Source of the DNA: JANNPJ01 sp965200525 | GTDB taxonomy: Bacteria > Actinomycetota > Actinomycetes > Actinomycetales > Kineosporiaceae | Reading direction: 5' to 3' | DNA: 64,000 nt | Assembly (NCBI GenBank): GCA_965200525.1 | Contig: OZ241368.1 | Coordinates: 4,650,001 to 4,714,000, forward strand | Shown here: positions 8,682-16,872 of the stretch, piece after piece | Layout of the letters: each line of letters begins with the position of its first letter | Position numbering within the stretch: position 1 is the first letter of the stretch | Made by a program: the position numbers and the translations under genes | Notes under the pieces: generated by a model | The model's input: the letters and a program-made list of their open reading frames with translations, nothing else | What the model was told of the DNA's origin: nothing | Database searches by the model: none

Positions 8682-10229
8682 TCAGACGCCGGCCTGCACC
8701 GCCGGGCTCGAGTCGCTGACCGGTGGGCCGGCCGGAGCCGGCGGTGTGCTCCAAGACGCCGTCGGCGCGTGCCGCAGCAGCAGGTAGCAGACCACCGAGG
8801 CGACCACGCCGATCCCGCCGCCGAGCAGGAAGACACCGTGCAACCCGGTGGCGAACGCGTCGTGCACGGCCAGGTCGAGGGCCCCGCGGGAGGACGCCGG
8901 AGCCTGGGCCAGCACGGCCGCGGTCTGGCCGCCGGACACCGCCTGGGCGATGTCGTGCGACTGCGGTACCCGGGCTCGGGCCAGGACGTCGGCCGCCCGG
9001 GAGGTGAACAGCGTGCCGAAGATCGCCACCCCGAAGGCCAGTCCGAGCTGGCGGGCGGTGTTCACGATCCCGGACGCCATCCCGCTGCGCTCCCGGGGGA
9101 CGGCGGCCAGCGCGGCCGAGGTCAGCGGCGGGTTGGACAGGCCGACGCCGATCCCGATCACGATCAGACCGGGCAGCAGGGCGGCCCAGGACGAGTCCTT
9201 CTGGACCAGGTTCAGCAGCAGGCCGCCGACCCCGATGAAGAGCAGGCCGCCGGCGATCGGCAGGGCCGGGTGCAGGCCGTTCATCCGCCGGCCCAGACCG
9301 CCGGCGACCACGAACGCCACCCCGGCCAGCGGCAGCAGGGCCAGCCCGGCCCCGAGCGGGTCGAGCCCGATCACCGACTGCAGCCAGATCGAGATCAGGG
9401 CCAGCGCGCCGAACGCGCTGAAGCTGAGCAGCAGCGAGGCCAGCGTGGCCCCGGTGAATGCGGCTGAGCGCAACAGCTTCAGGTCGACCAGCGGGTTCTC
9501 GTGCCGGCGCTGGACCAGGACGAACGCGACCAGTGCGAGCACGCCGACGACGAACGCGATCACGGCGCCGCCCGACGTCCAGCCGTCCTCACCGGCCCGG
9601 ATGATGGCGAACGTGATCAGGCCGGCGGCGGCGGTGAACAGGATCATGCCGCTGACGTCGAGCCGGACCCGCCGGCGCTCGCCGTCGGTGAACACCACCG
9701 CCGACAGCGCGATGGCCACCGCCGAGATCGGCAGGTTGACCAGGAAGACCCAGTGCCAGGACAGGTACTGGGTCAGGACGCCGCCGACCACCACCCCGGC
9801 GCCGGCCCCGGCTCCGGAGACCGCGCCCCAGACGCCGTAGGCGGTGCCCCGGTCCCGGCCCTGGTAGGAGTGGTTGATCAGGGCGATCGTGGTGGCGAAC
9901 ATGGCCGCCCCGCCGATGCCCTGCAGCCCCCGGGCGGCGATCAGCCAGTTCACGTCCTGGGCGGTGCCGCAGGCCAGCGAGGCCAGGGCGAACAGGCTCA
10001 GCCCGGCCAGGTAGACCTTCTTCAGGCCGATCGCGTCGGCGATCGAGCCGGCCCCGAGCAGCAGGGCGGCCAGGGCCAGGGCGTAGATGTCGATCACCCA
10101 CTGGAGCTGGCTGAACCGGGCCCCCAGGTCCTTGGTCAGGTCGGGCAGGGCGACGTTCACGATGGTGACGTCGATCAGCAGCATGAAGGTGCCGAGGCAG
10201 ACCGCGATCAGCGGGAGCCACTTGCGCAT
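8682..10229 (-). CDS. MFS drug exporter, DHA2 (14-TM) family
   Basis: A 515-residue proton antiporter of the EmrB/QacA type located in the cytoplasmic membrane. The sequence is hydrophobic throughout with about 14 helices. It has the loop 2-3 signature GAGSIADAIGLKKVYLAG near residue 60 and the motif C region GAVSGAGAGAGVVVGG near residue 145. The substrate is probably toxic organic cations or antibiotics and is not predictable here. The ATG at 10229 follows an AGGAGAG ribosome site. It is divergent from the Lrp/AsnC regulator with a shared 109-base promoter region, so that regulator is its likely controller (inference). Confidence 0.92.
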   Translation of the reverse strand: MRKWLPLIAVCLGTFMLLIDVTIVNVALPDLTKDLGARFSQLQWVIDIYALALAALLLGAGSIADAIGLKKVYLAGLSLFALASLACGTAQDVNWLIAARGLQGIGGAAMFATTIALINHSYQGRDRGTAYGVWGAVSGAGAGAGVVVGGVLTQYLSWHWVFLVNLPISAVAIALSAVVFTDGERRRVRLDVSGMILFTAAAGLITFAIIRAGEDGWTSGGAVIAFVVGVLALVAFVLVQRRHENPLVDLKLLRSAAFTGATLASLLLSFSAFGALALISIWLQSVIGLDPLGAGLALLPLAGVAFVVAGGLGRRMNGLHPALPIAGGLLFIGVGGLLLNLVQKDSSWAALLPGLIVIGIGVGLSNPPLTSAALAAVPRERSGMASGIVNTARQLGLAFGVAIFGTLFTSRAADVLARARVPQSHDIAQAVSGGQTAAVLAQAPASSRGALDLAVHDAFATGLHGVFLLGGGIGVVASVVCYLLLRHAPTASWSTPPAPAGPPVSDSSPAVQAGV

Positions 10230-10338
10230 CGAGCTCTCCTTGGTTCAGGACTGGATTTCCTGGTCCGAGAATCACGGCTCCAGTCTGACTCCACCATTCG
10301 AAACCGAGAGAAAGCTAGAATCCTCCATGGGAGGTTCG

Positions 10339-11412
10339 ATGGACAGCAAAACCGTCGCGCTCGACGGTCTGGACTACCAGTTGATCCATGCTCTGCAGCT
10401 GGACGGGCGGGTACCGTTCGCCCGGTTCGCCGACCTGGTCGGTGTCTCCGAGCAGACGGTGGCCCGCCGGTACCGGCGGTTGCGGGGCGCGGGCGTGGTG
10501 CGGGTGCTCGGCCTGGTCGATCCGACGTCCCTGGGGGAGTCGTCCTGGACGGTCCGGATCCAGTCCCGCCCGGACGGCGCCGTCCCGCTGGCCGAGGCCC
10601 TGTCGCGACGGCCGGACGTCAGCTGGGTCAGCCTGACCTCGGGCGGGTCGGAGATCGTCTGCGTCGCCCGGTCCCGGACCAGCCAGGAGCGCGACGACCT
10701 GCTGCTGCAGCGGCTGCCCCGGACGGCCCAGGTGATCGGCTTCAGCGCACAGGCCATGCTGCACCGGTTCGACCGGTCGATCGGCTGGACCACCGGGATG
10801 GGGCAGCTCGACCAGGAGCAGGCCGACAGCCTGCTGAGCCGGGCGATCGGTGGTGGCGCCCGCTCGGCCGACACCCGGGCCGCCGACACCCGCTCGGCCG
10901 ACACCCGGGCCGCCGGCGGCGAGCCCCGCGGTGACCTCCCCACCTTGAGCGGGCCGGACGAGGCCATGCTGGCCGAGCTCGCCGTCGACGGCCGGATCCC
11001 GGCGGTCCGGCTGGCCGAGGTCACCGGGTGGACGCCGGCCCGGGTCAACCGCCGGCTGGAGGAGCTCGTTGTCGCCGGGCTGCTCTACTTCGATGCCGAC
11101 CTGGCTCTGGCCCCGCTCGGATTCCGGTCGACCGCGATGCTCTGGATGACGGTCGGGCCGGCCGACCTGGAGGCCACCGGCCGGCGGCTGGCCGGGCACG
11201 ACGTCGTCACCTTCGCCAGCGCCACCACCGGCAGCACCAATCTGCTGGTGTCGGTCGCCTGCCGCGACAACAACCACCTCTACCGGTACGTGACCGACGA
11301 TCTCGGGTCGATCCCGGCCCTGCGCCAGCTCGAGGTCACGCCCGTGCTGCGGCGGCTGAAGCAGGGCGGCTCGATCATGGTCGGCGACCGGCTGGCCCTC
11401 GGCCCGGCCTGA
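10339..11412 (+). CDS. Double-module Lrp/AsnC family regulator
   Basis: A 357-residue transcription factor with two complete AsnC-type units. The first winged helix (LDGLDYQLIHALQLDGRVPF, helix VSEQTVARRYRRLRGAG) and its ligand-binding RAM-like half occupy about residues 8-150. The second helix-turn-helix (LSGPDEAMLAELAVDGRIPA) and effector domain occupy about 205-350. Normal Lrp proteins have a single unit of about 150 residues, so this is a head-to-tail duplication. The linker has a perfect 10-residue repeat (RSADTRAADT). ATG 10339 has a GGGAGG ribosome site; an ATG at 10327 overlaps that site and is less likely. It is divergent from the exporter. Confidence 0.88.
   Translation: MDSKTVALDGLDYQLIHALQLDGRVPFARFADLVGVSEQTVARRYRRLRGAGVVRVLGLVDPTSLGESSWTVRIQSRPDGAVPLAEALSRRPDVSWVSLTSGGSEIVCVARSRTSQERDDLLLQRLPRTAQVIGFSAQAMLHRFDRSIGWTTGMGQLDQEQADSLLSRAIGGGARSADTRAADTRSADTRAAGGEPRGDLPTLSGPDEAMLAELAVDGRIPAVRLAEVTGWTPARVNRRLEELVVAGLLYFDADLALAPLGFRSTAMLWMTVGPADLEATGRRLAGHDVVTFASATTGSTNLLVSVACRDNNHLYRYVTDDLGSIPALRQLEVTPVLRRLKQGGSIMVGDRLALGPA
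10861..10920. repeat. 30-bp tandem duplication in regulator linker
   Basis: Units 10861-10890 and 10891-10920 are nearly identical, with changes only in the last bases of the second. They encode RSADTRAADT and RSADTRAAGG, the linker between the two AsnC modules. Confidence 0.9.
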
Positions 11413-11419
11413 CCCTGCG

Positions 11420-11463
11420 CCGGGGCCGGGGCCGGGGCCGGGGCCGGGGCCGGGCCGGGGCCG
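11420..11463. repeat. CCGGGG hexanucleotide run between convergent genes
   Basis: About seven copies of CCGGGG, one shortened to CCGGG, fill the gap between the regulator stop and the LysM/BTAD gene stop. The plus strand therefore carries several runs of four Gs spaced by CC, a sequence capable of forming G-quadruplex or hairpin structures at a convergent transcription boundary. Confidence 0.85.
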
Positions 11464-11493
11464 GTCAAGCCGGTCGGGTCAGGGCCGGGCGGT

Positions 11494-14400
11494 TCAGCTG
11501 GCGTTGCCGGCCGCCGCCGACGGGCTCGACAGGTGCTCGACCAGGGCCTGGGTCTCCGGGTCGACGTCGACCCCGGAGGTGGCCAGCGCGAACTGCAGGT
11601 GCTCGACCACTCGGGCCAGCCGGGCCGGGCCACCGAGGGTGTGCTCGGCCCGGATGATGTGCCGCCACAGGTGCTGGGCCTCGGGCACCGCCCGCAGGCC
11701 CGCGGCGGCGGCCTGCTCGACTGCCACCTGGTCGCCCTCGTCGGCGCAGATCTGACTGAGCCGGTCGGCGGCGTCCACGATCAGGGTCTCGGCCTGCCGC
11801 TCGATGTCAGTTCGCGGCAGCCAGGTGTAGGTGCCGTGGCTGATGCCGCCGACCACCGGCCCGCGCACCAGGTGCAGGGCGCGGATCAGCAGGTCGCGCT
11901 CGCGGGAGCGGTCGCCCGAGGCCTGGGCCCGGCCGACCAGGGTGCGCAGGACGTCCCAGTCGCAAGGCACCTCGGGCGACAGCCGCATCCGGCCGTCGCT
12001 GCCCTCCCGGATCCGGGAGGCGCCGTCCGGGCCGGTTCCGAGCCAGTCCCGGACCTGGGCCAGGGTGCCGTCCCGGACGTCGCTGGTGACGCCGCGCGGC
12101 CAGATCGCCGAGGCCAGCACGGTCGGGTGGGCCCCGGCCGGGTGCAGGGCCAGGTAGGCCACGATCTCGCCGAACAACGGCAGCCGGCCGGCCTCGATCA
12201 TGCCCGGGGCCCGGACCTCGACCTCGCCCAGGATCGACACCCGCACGGCCGCCTGGGCCCACGTGACGTCGTCGGTCTCGACCACGCCGGCCTCGTCGGT
12301 GACCCGCTCGGCCGGCATGCCGGGCCGGGGGCCGGCCGTGGAGGCGGAGATGAACAAGGCGTGCAGCCGCTCGACACTGCCGTCGCCGAGCCGGTTGGCG
12401 GTGACGTTCAGGGAGAGCTCGTCGCAGCTGAGGTTGCCGGCGTCGTCCACCTTCAGGCGCCAGGCCGCCCCGGGCAGCTCGCCGGTGACCAGCACGGCAA
12501 GCTCGGTCCGGCGGACGATCAGGGCCTGCAGCCGCTGGGCGATCGGCGCGTTCAGCGGGGCGCCGTAGATGGCCACCTTCTCGGGCCGGCTGCCCGGGGC
12601 CGGGCCTCCGGTGAGGATCTGGATCGGGCCGGTCCGGGGCATCCGGCCCGAACCCTGCTCGAGCTGCTCGGTCAGGTCGCGGGCCCCGGCGCAGGGCACC
12701 AGCCGACCGGCCGCGATCGCCGGCAGGGTGGCCGGCAGGTCGCAGGTCAGCACCTCGATACCGCGCGACCAGGGGTTGCCGGCCAGGCCCAGGGCCAGGG
12801 CCCGGACCACCGCGGCGGCCATCGCCGGGCTGCCGACCACCGAGATCGGCCCGGCGGCGGCGGCCAGGTTGATCAGGGCGTCCCGGCCCTGCGGGTCGCG
12901 CCCGATCGAGGCCAGCAGCGGGTAGGCGCTGTCGCCGTCGGCCACCAGGTGCTGCGCGTCGGCGTAGGTCAGCCGCCAGCGCAGGCCCTCGTCGGTGGCG
13001 ATCCACGGCGGGGGCGGGGACGGGTGGGACAAGGTGAGCAGCAGGTCGAGGCCGTCGTCGTCGACCACCGCGCCGTAGGCCTGCGGCAGCTGGCGTCCGA
13101 CGTCCCGGCAGCTGCGGGGCAGGGAGCGCAGCGCCAGATCCAGCAATGAGCCGCGGTCGGCGTCGGCCCCGGTGCGCAGCCAGGCCTCGGTGCTCATCTC
13201 CTCGGCGTCGGGCTCGCCGGTGCGGCCCCGTCGCCGGCGGATCACCAGCAGAGTGGCCAGCAGGGCCGAGGCCAGCAGGCCGGCGCCGATCAGCTCGAAG
13301 CCGAGCGGGCTGATCCCGCCGCCGTCCTCGGCCTGCTCACCCCGTGCGGCCCGGTCGGCCGGGGTCGGGCCGGCGGCGACGTGGTTGCCGCCGGTGGGCG
13401 TCGCGACCGGAGCGGCCGCCGGGCGGCTCGCGGTGCCGGCCGGGCCGGCCGCGCTGGAGTGGGCCGGGGCGGCGATCGCGGGCGGGGTGGCCGCCCCGGC
13501 CGGGCTCGCGGAGGCCGGGGCGGAAGTGGCCGGGGCGGCCGGCGCGGAAGCAGCGGGCGCGGAGGGGGCCGAGGCGATCGGGCGCTGGCCGGCGGCCCGG
13601 GTCGGCAGCCGGTTGCCGGCCGGCGGGGTGGCGTCGTTCGGGCCGGGCGCGGCCGCCACCGGGGACGGCTTGCTGGTCGAGGTGGCGTCCCCGATCCGGC
13701 TCGGCGCCGACGGGACGGCGGTCGGGTCGGCCACCGCCCCCGCGGCTCCCGAATGCTCGCCCAGATGACCGGAGTTCGGCACCGGCCGGCCGACCGGCGA
13801 GGGTGCCCGGGTGGCCCCGGCGGTAGGGGCCTTGGACGCCGGGGCCGGGGCGACCGGGGCTTGCGTCGCCGGGGCCCGGGTTGAGGGAGCCTGGGTTCCG
13901 GGGGCGTGGCTTGCCGGGGCCTGGGTTGCCGGGGCCTGAGTTGCCGGGGCCTTCGACGCGGGAGCTTTCGACGCCGGGGTTTTCGGGGCCGGGGCCTGTG
14001 AGGCTGGTGCGTGAGTGGCCGGGGCCTTGGCCACCGGTGCCTGGCCGGCCGGAGCCGAAGCGGCCGGAGCTGAAGCGGCCGGAGCTGAAGCGGCCGGAGC
14101 CGAGGCGGCGGGCGGCTGGGCGTGGGCCGGCCCGGCGTCCCCGGACGTCGAGCCACCCGGCGCGGGGGCCGGGGCCGGTGCGCTGCGGTGAGCGGTGTAT
14201 CGGGGGACGCCGACGGCGTCCTCGGGCATGATCAGCCGCCAGCCGGGCTGGATCAGGCGGGCCAGGTGCAGGTGGGCGCCGTCCGGCTGGCTGCGCCCCT
14301 CGTTCAGCTTGTAGATCTCCTGGTAGCGGCGGCCGTCGCCGAGGTGGCGCTCGGCGATCGCCCAGAGCGAGTCGTGATGGCGCCCGGCCGGGGCCTCGAC

Positions 14401-15078
14401 GATGTAGACCTTGCGCCCGTCGAGGGCCTTCTCGTCCTGGTCCAGCACGCCGCCGGCCCGGCTCGCGACGGCGTGACCGGTGTTCGCGACCGCCTGCTGG
14501 GCCGCGGTGAGTTCGGTGCCGCCGACGGCGACCGGGGCGGAACCGAGCATCCGGGCCGAGGCCTCGGCCCCGCTCTGACTGAACGGGGCCGCCGCGGCCA
14601 CCGCCCGCCCGGCGGCCGGCCCGCCCGGTCCGGACAGCACCGCCGCCTGGGCGATGCTGACCTGGCCGACCACGGTCCCGGCCAGCAGCACCGACGCGAC
14701 CAGCAGCCGGGCCAGTCGCTGGCTCGGCCCCGAGAACGGGATCGGCGCGGCCAGCACCCCACCGCGCACCGCGGCCAGCGTCTCGACCACCACGCAGACC
14801 ATGAACTGCAGCCAGGCCAGCCAGACCACGATGACCAGGACGTCGAGCACCTGGGCGCTGTCGACCGTGTTGGTGATGTCGTCGAAGCTCGGCCAGCTGG
14901 TCGGTACCGGGATCGGGCCGGCCAGCAGCAGCAGCACCGCCGGCACCCCGGCCACGAGCGCCAGCAGGGCCAGGGTCGATCCGATTGCGGACAGGCTCCG
15001 GCGGCGCCGTCCACCGTTCGAGGGCTCGCTGAACCGGGCCGCTCCGGTGGGGCGGCCGCCCGGTGGACGTGTGTTCAT
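11494..15078 (-). CDS. LysM and BTAD domain membrane protein of the Tad locus
   Basis: A 1194-residue protein. Two to three N-terminal hydrophobic segments (around residues 30-50, 75-95 and 120-140) precede a LysM-like module (DSLWAIAERHLGDGRRYQEI ... LIQPGWRLIMP) near 230-290. A long Pro-Ala repeat tract follows to about 590, then one helix (LIGAGLLASALLATLLVI) and a cytoplasmic half. The last 250 residues form a SARP-like region: a winged-helix part (VRVSILGEVEVRAPG ... VLASAIWPRG) and a bacterial transcriptional activator TPR domain. ATG 15078 has a GGAGGG ribosome site; an upstream in-frame start would add 36 Pro/His-rich residues. It closes the pilus operon, 97 bases after tadG. A role linking the wall to gene control is inference. 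Confidence 0.85.
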   Translation of the reverse strand: MNTRPPGGRPTGAARFSEPSNGGRRRRSLSAIGSTLALLALVAGVPAVLLLLAGPIPVPTSWPSFDDITNTVDSAQVLDVLVIVVWLAWLQFMVCVVVETLAAVRGGVLAAPIPFSGPSQRLARLLVASVLLAGTVVGQVSIAQAAVLSGPGGPAAGRAVAAAAPFSQSGAEASARMLGSAPVAVGGTELTAAQQAVANTGHAVASRAGGVLDQDEKALDGRKVYIVEAPAGRHHDSLWAIAERHLGDGRRYQEIYKLNEGRSQPDGAHLHLARLIQPGWRLIMPEDAVGVPRYTAHRSAPAPAPAPGGSTSGDAGPAHAQPPAASAPAASAPAASAPAASAPAGQAPVAKAPATHAPASQAPAPKTPASKAPASKAPATQAPATQAPASHAPGTQAPSTRAPATQAPVAPAPASKAPTAGATRAPSPVGRPVPNSGHLGEHSGAAGAVADPTAVPSAPSRIGDATSTSKPSPVAAAPGPNDATPPAGNRLPTRAAGQRPIASAPSAPAASAPAAPATSAPASASPAGAATPPAIAAPAHSSAAGPAGTASRPAAAPVATPTGGNHVAAGPTPADRAARGEQAEDGGGISPLGFELIGAGLLASALLATLLVIRRRRGRTGEPDAEEMSTEAWLRTGADADRGSLLDLALRSLPRSCRDVGRQLPQAYGAVVDDDGLDLLLTLSHPSPPPPWIATDEGLRWRLTYADAQHLVADGDSAYPLLASIGRDPQGRDALINLAAAAGPISVVGSPAMAAAVVRALALGLAGNPWSRGIEVLTCDLPATLPAIAAGRLVPCAGARDLTEQLEQGSGRMPRTGPIQILTGGPAPGSRPEKVAIYGAPLNAPIAQRLQALIVRRTELAVLVTGELPGAAWRLKVDDAGNLSCDELSLNVTANRLGDGSVERLHALFISASTAGPRPGMPAERVTDEAGVVETDDVTWAQAAVRVSILGEVEVRAPGMIEAGRLPLFGEIVAYLALHPAGAHPTVLASAIWPRGVTSDVRDGTLAQVRDWLGTGPDGASRIREGSDGRMRLSPEVPCDWDVLRTLVGRAQASGDRSRERDLLIRALHLVRGPVVGGISHGTYTWLPRTDIERQAETLIVDAADRLSQICADEGDQVAVEQAAAAGLRAVPEAQHLWRHIIRAEHTLGGPARLARVVEHLQFALATSGVDVDPETQALVEHLSSPSAAAGNAS
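13830..14110. repeat. Pro-Ala pentapeptide-coding repeat tract
   Basis: About 18 degenerate 15-bp units encoding APxxx/PAxxA pentapeptides. Four near-identical copies lie at 14051-14065, 14066-14080, 14081-14095 and 14096-14110 (GGAGCTGAAGCGGCC type). It encodes the extracytoplasmic linker of the LysM/BTAD protein. Confidence 0.85.
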
Positions 15079-15175
15079 GCTGGGCCCTCCCCGTTCGTGT
15101 GGCCGATCGTGATGACGGTGGTGCGGCTGGTCGGGCGAATCAGGCGGGTTCGGCGGGGTAGGCGAATCAGGCGGG

Positions 15176-15622
15176 TCACGGCGCACCGCCGACGTCGATG
15201 CCGACCGACGGCTCGGCCTCGCCGGAGGCCTTGACCGTGAACGACTTGACCCCGATCAGCGACAGCAGGGTGGTCGGCCGGACCAGTTCGGCCGTCACCG
15301 TGATCTGCTCACCGTTCGCGGTGATCTGGACCTTGTCGCCCGGGTACTGGCGGTCGGCCAGGAACTGCGCGGCCGCCTCGGAGGCCGGCCCCGGGTCGAT
15401 CCGGACCTTGCCGCCGTCCCGCAGCGCAGCGATGTCGAGGTTCAGGGCCCCGGCCCGGGCCGCCTGCTCGACGTCGTCGTTGACCCGTTGCCGGGCGTTG
15501 ATGGCCAGCCCGCCGTCGACCACCAGCCCGGCCATGGCCAGCATCACCAGGGCCATGCCGAGGATGAAGACGGTGGCGCTGCCGGCCTCGCGGTCCGGCC
15601 CCGGATCACGGTGTGCCGCCAT
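15176..15622 (-). CDS. TadG-like pilus assembly protein
   Basis: A 148-residue protein with a short basic leader, EAG then SATVFILGMALVMLAMAGLV, resembling the prepilin-like N-terminus of Tad minor pseudopilins. INARQRVNDDVEQAARAGAL follows, which is typical of TadE/TadG-like 'helicase/secretion neighbourhood' proteins. The glutamate at +5 found in true pilins is absent. It is likely membrane-anchored with an extracytoplasmic C-terminus. ATG 15622 overlaps the end of the preceding tadE by 17 bases and has a GGAGGG ribosome site. Confidence 0.8.
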   Translation of the reverse strand: MAAHRDPGPDREAGSATVFILGMALVMLAMAGLVVDGGLAINARQRVNDDVEQAARAGALNLDIAALRDGGKVRIDPGPASEAAAQFLADRQYPGDKVQITANGEQITVTAELVRPTTLLSLIGVKSFTVKASGEAEPSVGIDVGGAP

Positions 15623-16037
15623 CGCCCACCCTCCGGTACAGGTCGAGCGGGGCCTGGCTGGTCGCGGTGAACGTCTTGCTGCCGCTCAGGCCGATCAACC
15701 CCAGGCTCTTCAAAGGGATCTCGCAGCTGAGGGTCACGGTGATCACCTCTCCGGGAGCGAAGTCGCCGCTGCGGTCCGTCTGCTCGCAGACCCACTTGCC
15801 GCCCACGGCGGCCTCGGCCGCCTGCTGGGCCGCGTCGGCGGCCGACCCGTCGTCCCGTTCGAAAGACGCGGCCCGGACGGCGTCCCGGCTGGCCGCCTCG
15901 ACGTCACCCCGGACCGAGACGTAGCGGCCGAAAAAGACCACCACCATGATGAACATGATCAACAGGGGCGCCAGCAGGACCATCTCCAGCGCCATGACAC
16001 CGCGATCGTCCGGTCGCGGCCGCCGCGGCCGGCTCAT
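15606..16037 (-). CDS. tadE: TadE-like pseudopilin (second copy)
   Basis: A 143-residue protein: DDRG then VMALEMVLLAPLLIMFIMVV, the prepilin-type site with Glu at +5 and a single hydrophobic helix. YVSVRGDVEAASRDAVRAAS follows, the standard TadE continuation. The C-terminal domain has two cysteines (WVCEQ, LSCEI) that could pair. The start ATG 16037 overlaps the stop of the upstream tadE in an ATGA arrangement, indicating translational coupling within the pilus operon. Confidence 0.85.
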   Translation of the reverse strand: MSRPRRPRPDDRGVMALEMVLLAPLLIMFIMVVVFFGRYVSVRGDVEAASRDAVRAASFERDDGSAADAAQQAAEAAVGGKWVCEQTDRSGDFAPGEVITVTLSCEIPLKSLGLIGLSGSKTFTATSQAPLDLYRRVGDGGTP

Positions 16038-16492
16038 GTCCCCTCGTCCGGGTGGAAGACCTCGACCGGGCCCCGGACGGTTCTGGAGATGTTCATCCCG
16101 GGCATGCCGGGCACCAGCTGAATACCCTTGGCCTTCACGGTGGCCTCCACCTCCGGCCCTTCCGGCCCGTCGACCGCGATCACCTGCACGTCGGTGTCGG
16201 TGATCAGCCCGTGCCCGACGGACTTCGCGTAGGCCAGGCCTTTGACCCGCCCGGCCTCGAGTGCCCCGGCCGACCCGGCTTCGGGGTCGCCCGCCGACCG
16301 CGCCACCCGGGCCGCCTCGCGGGCGGCCGCTCCGGCGGCCTGGTTGCCGAGGAACATGAACGAGATCTGTAGGGTCAGGATGATCATGAAAAAGAGCAGC
16401 GGCATGTACATCACCAGCTCGACCACGCTGGTGCCGCGATCCCGCTCCCCGAACCGACGCCGATCCCGGCCGCGGCTCGGCCCGGGCTTCAG
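16034..16492 (-). CDS. tadE: TadE-like pseudopilin (first copy), apparent CTG start
   Basis: The protein has the TadE signature: basic leader, DRG then TSVVELVMYMPLLFFMIILT with Glu at +5, then NQAAGAAAREAARVARSAGD. No ATG, GTG or TTG lies between the pilin stop and this signal. The best candidate start is a CTG at 16492 overlapping the pilin TGA as CTGA, which gives 152 residues and a basic leader. A GTG further in would fall inside the processing site and destroy it. The gene is almost certainly real; the start codon is an inference. Confidence 0.8.
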   Translation of the reverse strand: MKPGPSRGRDRRRFGERDRGTSVVELVMYMPLLFFMIILTLQISFMFLGNQAAGAAAREAARVARSAGDPEAGSAGALEAGRVKGLAYAKSVGHGLITDTDVQVIAVDGPEGPEVEATVKAKGIQLVPGMPGMNISRTVRGPVEVFHPDEGT

Positions 16493-16770
16493 GGCGTGTT
16501 GCCGCTGACGTCGAGGGTGCCCACCTCGTCGGTCAGTTTGGTGCTGAGCGCTTTGCCGACGGCGGCCGCGATCCCGATCACCACCGCCGAGATCACCACC
16601 CACTCCACCACCGACGCGCCCAGGTCGCGGACGCCGTGGATCTCCCGGCCCCGGGCCTGGTCGATCCGGCCCCGGACGAGCAGCTCGAGGTAGCCCAGCG
16701 GGGTCGCCGGGTTCAGCCGGGTCACTCCCCGACGGCCGAGGTGCGAGGTGATCAGGTGCTGAGCGGACAT
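16489..16770 (-). CDS. flp: Flp-type IVb pilin
   Basis: A 93-residue major pilin candidate. The hydrophobic segment ASVVEWVVISAVVIGIAAAV follows DLG near residue 52, a prepilin peptidase site with Glu at +5. A short polar tail ends in GTLDVSGNTP. The leader is about 50 residues, longer than the usual 10-30. ATG 16770 follows AAGGAG. A 102-base gap separates it from tadC, the only sizeable gap in the pilus operon, so it may have extra transcriptional control. No prepilin peptidase (TadV) gene is in the window. Confidence 0.82.
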   Translation of the reverse strand: MSAQHLITSHLGRRGVTRLNPATPLGYLELLVRGRIDQARGREIHGVRDLGASVVEWVVISAVVIGIAAAVGKALSTKLTDEVGTLDVSGNTP

Positions 16771-16872
16771 GACGACTCCTTGAGAGATCACTGAGTTGCG
16801 CACGGATGGAACAGGGTCGGTCGGTCCCCCCGACGGACGGTGGGCGTGGCGGATGCGTGAGGTAGTGGCTCA

